DNA of 64,000 nt from the NCBI RefSeq assembly GCF_024169515.1, contig NZ_JAMKCQ010000001.1, positions 3,906,001-3,970,000 of the forward strand, in the 5' to 3' direction. Origin of the DNA: Erwinia aphidicola (GTDB taxonomy: Bacteria; Pseudomonadota; Gammaproteobacteria; Enterobacterales; Enterobacteriaceae). The translations under genes and the position numbers were made by a program. Below are positions 40,282-49,552 of the stretch, piece by piece; the stretch's first letter is position 1; every line of letters starts with the position of its first letter. Under the pieces are notes generated by a model that was given only the letters and a program-made list of their open reading frames with translations, had not been told where the DNA came from and searched no databases.

Positions 40282-40872
40282 TTATTTGGATAACAAATGG
40301 CCCATTTTGGCGGCTTTGGTATCCAGATAGTGGGCATTTTTCGGGTTGCGCCCGACGATCAGCGGAACGCGCTCGACGATGTTGATCCCGGCTTCGCTGA
40401 GGATCTCCACCTTGCGCGGATTGTTGGTCAACAGGCGAACTTCTTCCACGCCCAGCAGCTTAAACATATCGGCGCACGGGGTGAAGTCACGCTCATCAGC
40501 GGCAAAACCGAGCTGGTGGTTAGCTTCAACCGTGTCGTAGCCTTTATCCTGTAGCGCATATGCGCGGATCTTGTTCAGCAAGCCGATATTGCGGCCTTCC
40601 TGACGGTGGTAAAGCAGAATGCCGCGGCCAAGTTCGGCAATCTGCGCCATCGCGGCTTCCAGCTGGAAACCACAGTCACAGCGCAGGCTGAACAGGGCAT
40701 CGCCAGTCAGGCATTCAGAATGAACGCGGGCCAGCACCGGTTTGTTATCAGATATATCGCCATAAACCAGGGCAACGTGGTCATGACCGGTTGCCAGTTC
40801 TTCAAAACCGACCATGAGGAAATCTCCCCATGGCGTGGGCAGATTGGCTTCTGCCACCCGTTTAAGCTGCAT
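40282..40872 (-). CDS. ribA: GTP cyclohydrolase II
   Basis: RibA opens the GTP imidazole ring as the first step of riboflavin synthesis. It has 196 residues, the same as E. coli. The zinc cysteines are Cys54, Cys65 and Cys67 in [41 protein letters not shown] and [18 protein letters not shown] follow. The ATG at 40872 follows GGAGAG; 31 upstream in-frame codons show no homology. It is divergent from pgpB. Confidence 0.97.
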   Translation of the reverse strand: MQLKRVAEANLPTPWGDFLMVGFEELATGHDHVALVYGDISDNKPVLARVHSECLTGDALFSLRCDCGFQLEAAMAQIAELGRGILLYHRQEGRNIGLLNKIRAYALQDKGYDTVEANHQLGFAADERDFTPCADMFKLLGVEEVRLLTNNPRKVEILSEAGINIVERVPLIVGRNPKNAHYLDTKAAKMGHLLSK

Positions 40873-41100
40873 GTGACTCTCCAGAAACTTCAGGTAGTAC
40901 GCTATCATCAGATAGCGCTTTGTCAGTCGCCTGACGCAAACAATCCCTCTATTTTGCCACAACACAGGCCGGGGCGGTTAACACGTTAGAGCGATTGTTG
41001 TAATACAGCACAAATATCATAAGTACTATCCTTATGTTATTATTTTTTAAGATAATCTTATTACATTGTTGTCAATCAGAGATGCGTAAAAGGAACAAGA

Positions 41101-41874
41101 ATGGCTGATATCGTTAAACGCACCACCCTCGGCGCACTGCTGTTACTGATTATGCCGCTTGGCGTGATGCTATCTGGCTGGCAGTGGCAGCCGGGCGAAA
41201 TGGGAATAGGCCATCTGGTTCTGTTTTGGTTCACCGAAACGGTCACCAGCCCGTGGGGCACGCTGACCAGCGCGGTTTTGTGCATTTGGTTTCTCTGGTG
41301 CCTGCGTTTCCGCCTTAAACCTGCCATATTTTTATTAGCGATAATCATTGGCACGCTGCTGGCTGGTCAGTACACCAAAAGCGTGATTAAAGAGGGGGTG
41401 CAGGAGCCGCGCCCTTATGTGCTGTGGCTGGAAAAGACCCACGGCATCAATGAACGGCAGTTCTATGAGCAGAAGCGTAAGCAGCGCAGTGAGATGGTGC
41501 GCAGTGCGGTGGCGAACGATCCCCAGCTGCCCGAATGGCTGAAAAAGCACTGGGCGTTTGAAACCGGATTTGCGTTCCCTTCGGGTCACAGCATGTTCGC
41601 CGCCAGCTGGGCGCTGCTTGGCGTCGGGCTGCTATGGCCGCGTCGCCGCACCGTGACGATTGTTATCCTGATGGGGTGGGCGGTGACGGTGATGGGCAGC
41701 CGCCTGCTGCTCGGAATGCACTGGCCAATCGATCTCATCACCGCCACGCTGATTAGCTGGCTGTTTATCACTCTGGCAACCTGGCTGGCCCAGCGTTTCT
41801 GCGGCCCGCTCACCGTGCCGCCGCAGGAGCAGCAGGAAATAAGCGCGCGTGAAACCGAAGCGGATGGATTGTAA
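41101..41874 (+). CDS. pgpB: Phosphatidylglycerophosphatase B
   Basis: PgpB is an inner membrane PAP2-type phosphatase that dephosphorylates phosphatidylglycerophosphate and undecaprenyl pyrophosphate. It has 257 residues (E. coli 254) and six membrane spans. The three catalytic motifs are seen: KxxxxEPRP (about 97-105), PSGHS (160-164) and SRLLLGMHWPID (200-211) with the catalytic His pair. It lies immediately upstream of lapAB. Confidence 0.96.
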   Translation: MADIVKRTTLGALLLLIMPLGVMLSGWQWQPGEMGIGHLVLFWFTETVTSPWGTLTSAVLCIWFLWCLRFRLKPAIFLLAIIIGTLLAGQYTKSVIKEGVQEPRPYVLWLEKTHGINERQFYEQKRKQRSEMVRSAVANDPQLPEWLKKHWAFETGFAFPSGHSMFAASWALLGVGLLWPRRRTVTIVILMGWAVTVMGSRLLLGMHWPIDLITATLISWLFITLATWLAQRFCGPLTVPPQEQQEISARETEADGL

Positions 41875-42036
41875 AGAGGGCATTTGACCCCATATCTTAC
41901 TTTTCGCCGGCGCCGTGGCGAAGGAGAGTCAGGGCGCTGTTTCATGTTCTGCCGCGGTTTGCACTCATCAATGCAAGCATCAGGACGATTTTTTTGGCAT
42001 AATTCATCTGCTTAACTCCGGCATATGGGACGAACT

Positions 42037-42345
42037 GTGAAATATTTGCTCATTTTTTTAGTGGTTCTGGCGATTTTCGTCATTTCGGTCACTCTTGGCA
42101 CCCACAACAATCAGGTGGTGAACTTTAACTACCTGCTGGCACAGGGCGAATTCCGCATTTCAACGCTGCTGGCATCGCTGTTTGCGGTCGGTTTTCTGCT
42201 GGGCTGGGCGATCTGTGGGCTGTTCTGGCTGCGCGTGCGGGTTTCGCTGGCGCATGCTCAGCGTAAACTCAAACGAATTCAGCAGCAGCTCAGTACGGCT
42301 GAAAGCAACGTGACCTCGTCACAGCATCCTGCCGTCAAGGAATAA
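42037..42345 (+). CDS. lapA: Lipopolysaccharide assembly protein A
   Basis: LapA is a small inner membrane partner of LapB in controlling LPS synthesis through FtsH-dependent LpxC turnover. It has two N-terminal membrane helices (about residues 1-25 and 42-65) and a cytoplasmic coiled segment (HAQRKLKRIQQQL). The GTG at 42037 (KYLLIFLVVLA next) gives 102 residues, equal to E. coli, with GGGA seven bases upstream; the ATG at 42025 would add four residues. lapB starts six bases after the stop. Confidence 0.93.
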   Translation: MKYLLIFLVVLAIFVISVTLGTHNNQVVNFNYLLAQGEFRISTLLASLFAVGFLLGWAICGLFWLRVRVSLAHAQRKLKRIQQQLSTAESNVTSSQHPAVKE

Positions 42346-42351
42346 CACTTT

Positions 42352-43521
42352 ATGTTAGAGCTGCTCTTTCTGTTACTTCCCATCGCCGCCGCTTATGGCT
42401 GGTACATGGGGCGCAGAAGCGTGCAACAGGATAAGCAACAGGAGGCCAGCCGCCTGTCACGTGATTATGTCACTGGGGTGAACTTCCTGCTTTCTAACCA
42501 GCAGGACAAGGCCGTTGACCTGTTCCTCGATATGCTAAAAGAGGACAGCGGCACGGTTGAAGCACACCTGACCCTCGGTAACCTTTTCCGTTCGCGTGGC
42601 GAAGTCGACCGCGCCATTCGCATCCACCAGGCACTGATGGAAAGTGCTTCTCTGACCTACGATCAGCGCCTGCTGGCGATTCAACAGTTGGGCCGTGACT
42701 ATATGGCTGCCGGTTTTTACGACCGGGCGGAGCAGATGTTTGGTCAGCTGATCGATGAAACTGATTTTCGCGTGAGCGCACTGCAGCAGCTGCTGGTGAT
42801 CCATCAGGCAACCAGCGACTGGCCTAATGCGATCGAGGTCGCTGAGCGGCTGGTGAAGTTGGGTAAGGATCGCCTGCGGATGGAAATCGCCCATTTCTAC
42901 TGTGAGCTTGCGCTACAGGCAATGGGGAGTGATGACCTTGACCGTGCGATGAACCTGCTGAAAAAAGGGGACTCTGCCGACCGCAACAGCGCCCGCGTCT
43001 CGATCATGATGGGGCGCATTCATATGGCGAAAGGCGAGTATGCCAAAGCGGTAGCGCACCTGCAGCGTGTTATCGAGCAGGATAAAGAGCTGGTCAGCGA
43101 GACGCTGGAAATGCTCGAAAGCTGCTACCAACACCTGGAACAACCGCAGGCGTGGGCCGACTACCTGCGTCGCTGCGTCGAAGAGAATACCGGCGCGTCA
43201 GCCGAGCTTTACCTTGCTGGCATCCTCGATCGGGAAGAGGGCGCGGAAGCCGCGCAGACCTACATCACCCGTCAGCTTCAGCGCCATCCGACCATGCGGG
43301 TGTTCCATCGCCTGATGGACTTTAATTTGCAGGAGGCCGAAGATGGCCGCGCGAAAGAGAGCCTGATGGTCCTGCGTGAGATGGTGGGCGAACAGATCCG
43401 CACCAAGCCACGCTATCGCTGCCATAAATGCGGGTTTACCGCCCATGCGCTTTACTGGCACTGCCCATCCTGCCGCGCCTGGTCATCGGTCAAACCTATC
43501 CGCGGCCTCGACGGCCAATAA
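42352..43521 (+). CDS. lapB: Lipopolysaccharide assembly protein B
   Basis: LapB (YciM) regulates LPS synthesis by presenting LpxC to FtsH. It has 389 residues, as in E. coli. An N-terminal membrane anchor (LELLFLLLPIAAAYGWYMG) is followed by tetratricopeptide repeats through about residue 350. A C-terminal rubredoxin-like metal ribbon has two Cys pairs, YRCHKCGF and WHCPSCRAW, and ends with GLDGQ. It is cotranscribed with lapA. Confidence 0.97.
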   Translation: MLELLFLLLPIAAAYGWYMGRRSVQQDKQQEASRLSRDYVTGVNFLLSNQQDKAVDLFLDMLKEDSGTVEAHLTLGNLFRSRGEVDRAIRIHQALMESASLTYDQRLLAIQQLGRDYMAAGFYDRAEQMFGQLIDETDFRVSALQQLLVIHQATSDWPNAIEVAERLVKLGKDRLRMEIAHFYCELALQAMGSDDLDRAMNLLKKGDSADRNSARVSIMMGRIHMAKGEYAKAVAHLQRVIEQDKELVSETLEMLESCYQHLEQPQAWADYLRRCVEENTGASAELYLAGILDREEGAEAAQTYITRQLQRHPTMRVFHRLMDFNLQEAEDGRAKESLMVLREMVGEQIRTKPRYRCHKCGFTAHALYWHCPSCRAWSSVKPIRGLDGQ

Positions 43522-43559
43522 CCTTCTGTTTTTATTAGCTATCACCCTTTTTATTGTAG

Positions 43560-43586
43560 GGGCTGACCTTCTTTTCCGGTCAGCCC
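43560..43586 (+). terminator. Hairpin between lapB and pyrF
   Basis: The nine-base stem GGGCTGACC / GGTCAGCCC has a nine-base loop. No T tract follows, so it may be a weak terminator or mRNA end-protecting structure. The rest of the 266-base gap shows no gene. Confidence 0.55.
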
Positions 43587-43787
43587 GTAAAAAGATTCTA
43601 AGCCTTATTAGTTACAACATACTAACGCGTTTAGTTTAATAGCGGTTCCAGCCGCACCCGTACTCTCCTGTGCTTAACAGGGAAGGATAATTGTCAGCGT
43701 AAACTGTGAATTTCCCTGCGCTATAGGTAGAATGCTCCCCGTTTATCGTTTGCGCCGTGCGGTGCACCAATTAAAGAGGGTATATCC

Positions 43788-44504
43788 ATGCTTTCACCTC
43801 AGGTTACCGGCTCACCGATTGTGGTCGCGTTAGATTATGCCGATCTCAATCGCGCAATGGCGTTTGTTGACCAGATTGAGCCCGGCAGCTGCCGCTTAAA
43901 AGTCGGCAAAGAGATGTTTACCCTGTTTGGTCCGCAGCTGGTGCGCGATCTCCAGCAGCGCGGGTTCGAGGTGTTTCTCGACCTCAAATTCCACGATATC
44001 CCCAACACTACCGCGCATGCCGTTGCCGCCGCAGCCGATCTCGGCGTATGGATGGTAAACGTGCATGCCAGCGGCGGGGCGCGGATGATGAACGCCGCGC
44101 GTGAAGCGCTGCTGCCAATGGGGAAAGATGCGCCGCTGCTGATTGCCGTAACCGTATTGACCAGCATGGATGCTGATGACCTGCGCGGCCTGGGCATTGA
44201 GCTGTCACCGGCAGAGCAGGCTGAGCGTCTGGCGCGCCTGACCCACCAGTGTGGTCTGGACGGCGTGGTCTGTTCGGCTCAGGAAGCCAGCCACTTCAAG
44301 CAGGCTATCGGACAGCAGTTCCGTCTGGTGACGCCTGGCATTCGCCCGGCAGGCAGCGATGCTGGCGATCAGCGCCGTATCATGACGCCCCAGCAGGCGG
44401 TGCAGGCTGGCGTCGACTATATGGTGATCGGTCGCCCGATTACCCAGTCCAGCGACCCGGCAGCAACGCTGCGTAACATTCTCAGCGAACTGCAGGGGGC
44501 ATAA
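43788..44504 (+). CDS. pyrF: Orotidine 5'-phosphate decarboxylase
   Basis: PyrF decarboxylates OMP to UMP, the last step of pyrimidine synthesis. It has 238 residues. The catalytic Asp-Lys-Asp array is in [12 protein letters not shown] (about 64-74), with [13 protein letters not shown] at the N-terminus and [16 protein letters not shown] near the phosphate site. The stop overlaps the yciH ATG by one base (TAATG). Confidence 0.98.
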   Translation: MLSPQVTGSPIVVALDYADLNRAMAFVDQIEPGSCRLKVGKEMFTLFGPQLVRDLQQRGFEVFLDLKFHDIPNTTAHAVAAAADLGVWMVNVHASGGARMMNAAREALLPMGKDAPLLIAVTVLTSMDADDLRGLGIELSPAEQAERLARLTHQCGLDGVVCSAQEASHFKQAIGQQFRLVTPGIRPAGSDAGDQRRIMTPQQAVQAGVDYMVIGRPITQSSDPAATLRNILSELQGA

Positions 44505-44830
44505 TGGTCGATGATAACAGCCGCCTGGTTTACTCCACGGAGAGCGGGCGCATCGATGAGCCGAAAGCGGTGGTGCAGCGGCCAAAAGGCGACGGCATTG
44601 TGCGCATCCAGCGTCAGACCAGCGGCCGTAAGGGCAAAGGCGTCTGTCTGATCAGCGGAATTGACCTTGATGATGCGGAGCTGACAAAGCTGGCTGCCGA
44701 GCTGAAAAAGAGATGCGGCTGCGGCGGTGCGCTAAAGGATGGCATTATTGAGATCCAGGGGGATAAGCGCGATCTGTTGAAAACCCTGCTGGAAGGCAAA
44801 GGTTTTAAGGTCAAGCTGGCTGGCGGTTAA
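44504..44830 (+). CDS. yciH: SUI1-family translation factor homologue YciH
   Basis: YciH is a bacterial homologue of eukaryotic eIF1 (SUI1), with reported effects on initiation fidelity in vitro. It has 108 residues, as in E. coli. The SUI1 core is visible: GVCLISGIDLDDAELTKLAAELKKRCGCGGALKDGIIEIQGD...LL...LEGKGFKVKLAGG. It is translationally coupled to pyrF. Confidence 0.96.
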   Translation: MVDDNSRLVYSTESGRIDEPKAVVQRPKGDGIVRIQRQTSGRKGKGVCLISGIDLDDAELTKLAAELKKRCGCGGALKDGIIEIQGDKRDLLKTLLEGKGFKVKLAGG

Positions 44831-44853
44831 TCGTTCGCTGCGCTGAAAAGAAA

Positions 44854-44881
44854 AGAAGGCCGCGATAAATCGCGGCCTTCT
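44854..44881. terminator. Terminator between yciH and osmB
   Basis: The stem AGAAGGCCGCGAT / ATCGCGGCCTTCT is a nearly perfect inverted repeat with A-rich and T-containing flanks. It serves convergent pyrF-yciH and osmB. Confidence 0.85.
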
Positions 44882-44917
44882 GCATGTAGATGTGCGTGCG
44901 GAGCCAATTTCTTATAG

Positions 44918-45133
44918 TTAGTCGACCTGATGGCCGATAATCCCACCAACGGCAGCGCCGCCTACGGTGCCGAGACCACTACCGTTGGTCAAAATTGACC
45001 CACCAATTGCACCGGCACCTGCACCGATGGCCGTATTACGATCGCGTTTCGACCAGTTTGAACAGGCGCTCAGGGAAAGAACTAACGTTGCTGCCAGTAC
45101 GGCGGCGGTGATGCGTTTTGCATTGATTGACAT
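44918..45133 (-). CDS. osmB: Osmotically inducible lipoprotein OsmB
   Basis: This 71-residue lipoprotein has a signal ending at Cys24 (LSLSACSN). A glycine-zipper region follows (IGAGAGAIGGSILTNGSGLGTVGGAAVGGIIGHQV). It matches E. coli OsmB (72 residues), which is induced by osmotic stress through RpoS and Rcs; promoters here are inferred. It is convergent with yciH, as in E. coli. Confidence 0.95.
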   Translation of the reverse strand: MSINAKRITAAVLAATLVLSLSACSNWSKRDRNTAIGAGAGAIGGSILTNGSGLGTVGGAAVGGIIGHQVD

Positions 45134-45526
45134 TATGACTACTCCTTAGTTACAGCGTCAGAAATACCTCTCAAGTATAGAAGAGGGTTGGTACACAAGG
45201 CGCTTTTACTGGTGATTTATGTCACTGTTCAGGTAAATAGCGCTTAAAAATAGAACAATTTATTGTGCCATCCACCCGGCAGATGAAGATGAATCAGACC
45301 TTTAGGTCTCTAACTATCACCTGCGGCCAGAACAGATAAGCTAATTCTAGATATTGCTGAATATATTTACAGGTAAAAAATCTTAATTCCTACCAGACCT
45401 GGCTGTTATTGCTGCCGCAAATCGCAGTGAACAGCCGGAATCTGCCACTTATCCAGCGAATGCTTCCATACCCGCTTTGCCTCCTGCCGCTGACAATAAG
45501 TCAGATATCAACACGGAGATAACAGC
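45134..45526 (+). promoter_or_regulatory. osmB-araD divergent intergenic region
   Basis: This 393-base, fairly AT-rich gap must contain the promoters of osmB (leftward) and araD (rightward). A small hairpin, AGACCT / AGGTCT, lies at 45296-45309. I see no clear AraC or CRP site. In E. coli yciT begins in this region; no remnant of it is visible. Confidence 0.4.
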
Positions 45527-46225
45527 ATGCTGGAACAACTAAAGCAGCAGGTACTCGAGGCAAATCTGGCGCTGCCGCGTTATGGTCTGGTGACCTTTAC
45601 CTGGGGCAACGTGAGCGCGATTGACCGCACGCAGGGCTTAATGGTGATTAAGCCTTCCGGGGTGAGCTACGAGGCGATGCAGCGTGACGATATGGTGGTG
45701 GTTGATGTGGCCAGCGGCGAAGCGATCGAAGGGAGTAAGCGCCCGTCGTCAGATACTGACACCCACCGTGCCCTCTATCTTGCCTGGCCGCAGATTGGCG
45801 GTATCGTTCACACCCATTCGCGTCACGCCACTATCTGGGCGCAGGCGGGGAGAGATCTCCCCGCATGGGGGACGACTCACGCCGATGATTTTTACGGCGC
45901 CATCCCTTGTACGCGCCAGATGCGCGCCGAAGAGATCGCCGAGCGCTATGAGTGGCAAACCGGGCAGGTCATTATTGAAACGCTGCAGCAGCGCAATATC
46001 GATCCTCTGGCGATCCCTGCTGTGCTGGTCAACTCGCATGGCCCGTTTACCTGGGGGAACAGCGCTGAAGCTGCGGTACACAGCGCCGTAGTACTGGAAG
46101 AAGTCGCCTACATGGGGATCTTCAGCCAGCAACTTACGCCGGAGTTGCCTGCGGTACAGCAGGTATTACTGGATAAACACTACCTGCGAAAACATGGAAA
46201 AAACGCGTACTACGGACAAGAGTAG
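45527..46225 (+). CDS. araD: L-ribulose-5-phosphate 4-epimerase, isolated from other ara genes
   Basis: This 232-residue class II aldolase family enzyme would convert L-ribulose 5-phosphate to D-xylulose 5-phosphate. It resembles E. coli AraD (231 residues) throughout. Zinc-binding histidines are in [12 protein letters not shown] (His95, His97) and [10 protein letters not shown], with KPSGV, SSDTDTH and the C-terminal [13 protein letters not shown]. UlaF and SgbE are close paralogues, so the exact pathway is not certain. GGAGATAACAGC precedes the ATG. No kinase, isomerase or transporter is adjacent. Confidence 0.85.
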   Translation: MLEQLKQQVLEANLALPRYGLVTFTWGNVSAIDRTQGLMVIKPSGVSYEAMQRDDMVVVDVASGEAIEGSKRPSSDTDTHRALYLAWPQIGGIVHTHSRHATIWAQAGRDLPAWGTTHADDFYGAIPCTRQMRAEEIAERYEWQTGQVIIETLQQRNIDPLAIPAVLVNSHGPFTWGNSAEAAVHSAVVLEEVAYMGIFSQQLTPELPAVQQVLLDKHYLRKHGKNAYYGQE

Positions 46226-46503
46226 TTAGCCCGTATCTCCGCCCGGTTGCCACTCTCGGGCGGCATCAGCGTGGCTAAAATCCGGCTTATCAGTGGCGAA
46301 ATATTTCACTATACGCTGCAGTTGTCACCCCATCATATCGTTTTATTTTTAATCAATTATTTAACGCTATTGCATACTTAACTCAATTTCATCTGGCGTT
46401 TATCTGTTAATTTACCTTAAAAATCAAACGCCCTTTTAGCAGGGTCACACTCTGGATTAGGCTGGAGCTGCGTTTAACGCATAACTAATCAGAGGATAAT
46501 AAT

Positions 46504-47370
46504 ATGACCGTTGTAAATCAGACTACCTGCAGGCTCTTTAGCGAAGCTGGACAAATGACTCAGCTCTCCGCCTACTACGAAGAAGAGCGTCGGACGATGT
46601 GGATGATGCTTCGTGCACAGCCGCGACCGAGCTTCAATCATCAGCTGATTGAGGAGATTATGAACCTCAGCTACGCCGCACAACGATCCGGGCTGAAGAT
46701 CGATTTCTGGGTCACCGGTTCGCTGGTGCCGAGCATGTTCAACGCCGGTGGCGATCTGCGTTTCTTTGTCGAATCGATTAAAAACGGGCGTCGTGAAGCA
46801 TTGCGATCGTATGCCCGCGCCTGCGTTGACTGCATTCATGCCGCCGCGCGCGGCTTTGATACCGGTGCGGTGACCATTGCGATGGTTGAAGGCAGTGCGT
46901 TAGGCGGCGGGTTTGAAGCCGCCCTGGCGCATCACTTTATTCTGGCGCAAAACAGCGCGCGCATGGGCTTTCCGGAGATTGCCTTTAATCTGTTCCCGGG
47001 GATGGGAGGCTACTCTCTGGTGGCGCGCCGTTCGGGGATGAGGCTGGCGGAAGAGCTGATCTGCGAAGGGGAGTCGCACACCGCAGAGTGGTTCGAAACT
47101 CGCGGCCTGGTCGATAAACTGTTCCAGCCGGGAGAGGGTTACCGCTGCACGCGTACCTTCATTGATACCCTGCAGCCGAAGCTAAACGGCGTGAGAGCGA
47201 TGCTGAAAGCGCGTCAGCGCGTGCTGCAACTCACTCGGGCTGAACTGATGGATATCACCGAGGACTGGGTGGATTTCGCCTTCACGATTGAGCCGAAGGA
47301 TATTGCCTACATGGAGCGACTGGTCCAGCTACAAAACCGCCACAGCGCACAGCTGCTGAAAGCGGGCTAA
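46504..47370 (+). CDS. rpfF: DSF-type signal synthase RpfF (crotonase family)
   Basis: RpfF makes cis-2-unsaturated fatty acid signals (DSF family) by dehydrating and hydrolysing 3-hydroxyacyl-ACP. It has 288 residues. The two catalytic glutamates are in ALGGGFEAALAHH (Glu138) and MGFPEIAFNLFPGMGGYS (Glu158), a context specific to RpfF rather than ordinary enoyl-CoA hydratases. N-terminal YYEEERRTMWMML and C-terminal ITEDWVDFAF...MERLVQLQNRRS-like segments also fit. GAGGATAATAAT precedes the ATG. It converges on rpfR with only 13 bases between stops. Such rpfF-rpfR pairs are known in Cronobacter and Burkholderia. Confidence 0.9.
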   Translation: MTVVNQTTCRLFSEAGQMTQLSAYYEEERRTMWMMLRAQPRPSFNHQLIEEIMNLSYAAQRSGLKIDFWVTGSLVPSMFNAGGDLRFFVESIKNGRREALRSYARACVDCIHAAARGFDTGAVTIAMVEGSALGGGFEAALAHHFILAQNSARMGFPEIAFNLFPGMGGYSLVARRSGMRLAEELICEGESHTAEWFETRGLVDKLFQPGEGYRCTRTFIDTLQPKLNGVRAMLKARQRVLQLTRAELMDITEDWVDFAFTIEPKDIAYMERLVQLQNRHSAQLLKAG

Positions 47371-47383
47371 CTGTTAACCCCCC

Positions 47384-49375
47384 TCAGGATGTGATCCCGG
47401 CATGATGCTGCGTGAGCCAGTGCTCGAGCTGTTCAGCGGGCATTGGCTTTGCGTACAGATAACCCTGACGAATATCAACGCCGTTCGCCATGACAAAGCG
47501 CGCTTCCTCTTCGGTTTCGATTCCTTCCGCAATCACTTGCAGATTCAGCGCTTTCGCTACGGCGACGATCGCCCGCACCAGCGACTGCGACACTTCCTGA
47601 TGATTCACCCCGCGCACAAAACTCTGGTCAAGTTTGATAGCATCGATAGGCACCCGCGCCAGCTGAGACAGCGAGGAGTAGCCGGTACCGAAGTCATCCA
47701 GATGTACCGCCGCCCCCAGCGCCTGAAATTGCCCCATCAGCGCCAGCGCCAGCTGCTCATTTTCAATCAGGCAGCTCTCGGTCAGTTCAATATCAATCGG
47801 GCTGCTGTCCAGCCCGGCCTCATCGAGTGCCAGTTTTAAATCGGTATAAATACTCTGGTCAATCAGCTGCCGGGCGGAGACGTTAACCGCCACGCGCAGA
47901 TTGATCCCCTGCTTGCGCCAGTTGAGCACCTGCTGCAGCGCGCTCAGCATCACCCAGCGCCCCAGAGGGATAATCAGGCCAGACTCTTCGGCATAAGAGA
48001 TAAAGCTGTCAGGGCGCACCAGCCCGCGCTCTGGCGACAGCCAGCGCACCAGAGCCTCAACGCTGGTCACGCCGCCATCCGCATCAATCTTCGGCTGATA
48101 GTGCAGCACCAGCTGGTGTTGCTCCAGCGCTTTACGCAGATTGGTATCCAGCCACAAATACTCAAATACCCGCTGGTTCATCTCAGCGCAGAACAGGCAA
48201 AACTTACCGCGGCCATTCTCTTTGGCGGTGTACATTGCGGTATCGGCATTGCGGATCAGGCTTTCACGATCCTCACCATGCTGAGGGGCGAGGGCGATAC
48301 CAATGGAGCAGCCGGTATAAACTTCGATCAGGCCGATACGGAAAGGCTGCTTCAGGCGTTCAAGGATCCGCGATGACATCGCTTCTAACACGGCCTGGCT
48401 GGTGTTCTCCGCCAGCACGATAAACTCATCACCGCCGAGGCGCGCCAGCGTCTGGTCCTTGTCCAGGCAGCTGAGAATAGCCAGTGAAACCGCCTGCAGC
48501 AGCTGATCGCCAAACATATGCCCGTAGGCATCGTTCACTTTTTTAAAGTTATCGAGGTCAAGATAGACCACACCAATCTGCTCACTGGTGCGTTTTTCCA
48601 GCGCTTCGGTAATTTCATGATTGATGGCGTTGCGGTTAGGCAGCCCGGTGATGTTATCGGTGTTGGCCAGCACGCGCAGGCGCTCCTGCGCGCGGCGCTC
48701 TTCGGTAATATCGGTGCCGGAACAGATCAGGAAGATTTCATTTTTGCCGCTGCCGCTGTGCACGAATTTGTTGCGGAACAGAAACAGCCGCTGGCCCTTT
48801 TTGGTTTTGATCCAGCGCTCAACCTCATACGAACTGCCTTCACGGAAAAAGCTGCTGATATTGCGTCGCGAGGCTGCCGCTTCCTGGCGCGACATAAACA
48901 GCTGGAAGACGTTGCGGCCGATAACTTCCTGCTCTTTCAGGCCGGTGTACTCTTCGCACAGGCGATTAAAACGCTGGATATGGCCCTGCTGATCGACAAT
49001 CACAATCACCGAGTTAGCCTCGGAAACCACCTGTTCAGCAAAGGAGAGGCCCAGTACCAGATCGCGCGCCACTGAGGAAGTATCGCCCCAGGCTGAAGCC
49101 GTACCGGCCCACGCCACCTGGGAGACTTTCCTGCCAACCAGATGCATCGACAGGGAGTTACCGTACAGGGTAATCGTCAGATTAACGCTGGAGGTGATCA
49201 CCGTCATCGCGCGGATCATATTAGCCTGAGGCGTGGTCAGAGGAACGGCGATATTGGTTTCACCGTCTTCATCTTCAGCAAATTGAATCGCATCACTATC
49301 AGCAGATAAACGCCAATGAGGGCTGCTGGTACCAAAGTACGCATACAACAGCGTCTGGCCCTGTTCATCGGTCAT
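47384..49375 (-). CDS. rpfR: DSF receptor / cyclic-di-GMP enzyme RpfR (FI-PAS-GGDEF-EAL)
   Basis: RpfR senses DSF through its PAS domain and changes cyclic-di-GMP levels. The protein has 663 residues. Residues 1 to about 95 form the RpfF-interacting domain. PAS spans about 110-230, GGDEF about 235-395 with intact GGDEF at 314-318 (ARLGGDEFIVL), and EAL about 405-655 with intact EAL at 440-442 (TSVEALVRW) plus DDFGTGYSSL and KLDQSFVRG. It is the orthologue of E. coli PdeR/Gmr (661 residues), which also sits near rnb but there lacks an adjacent rpfF. GGGAGACA precedes the ATG. Confidence 0.92.
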   Translation of the reverse strand: MTDEQGQTLLYAYFGTSSPHWRLSADSDAIQFAEDEDGETNIAVPLTTPQANMIRAMTVITSSVNLTITLYGNSLSMHLVGRKVSQVAWAGTASAWGDTSSVARDLVLGLSFAEQVVSEANSVIVIVDQQGHIQRFNRLCEEYTGLKEQEVIGRNVFQLFMSRQEAAASRRNISSFFREGSSYEVERWIKTKKGQRLFLFRNKFVHSGSGKNEIFLICSGTDITEERRAQERLRVLANTDNITGLPNRNAINHEITEALEKRTSEQIGVVYLDLDNFKKVNDAYGHMFGDQLLQAVSLAILSCLDKDQTLARLGGDEFIVLAENTSQAVLEAMSSRILERLKQPFRIGLIEVYTGCSIGIALAPQHGEDRESLIRNADTAMYTAKENGRGKFCLFCAEMNQRVFEYLWLDTNLRKALEQHQLVLHYQPKIDADGGVTSVEALVRWLSPERGLVRPDSFISYAEESGLIIPLGRWVMLSALQQVLNWRKQGINLRVAVNVSARQLIDQSIYTDLKLALDEAGLDSSPIDIELTESCLIENEQLALALMGQFQALGAAVHLDDFGTGYSSLSQLARVPIDAIKLDQSFVRGVNHQEVSQSLVRAIVAVAKALNLQVIAEGIETEEEARFVMANGVDIRQGYLYAKPMPAEQLEHWLTQHHAGITS

Positions 49376-49552
49376 TTTTTGTCTCCCTCAGTGCTTCTTT
49401 ACAGATGGTATCTTCTTATTTTAGCAACAGTATTCGGCAAACAAGAGAATCACAACACATAAGGGCAATATTTTTTCAAAGCGCTAAATAAGTTACGCCT
49501 CAAAGTAGGGAAAACAGGCAATCAACAGCGGTTGGTAAAGGGTTCGGTCGTG

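Noticed and set aside
36492..46466. Identical 10-mer TTAGGCTGGA before ymiA and before rpfF, considered as a shared regulator site
   Set aside because: Ten-base matches are expected by chance in 64 kb and the flanks do not agree.
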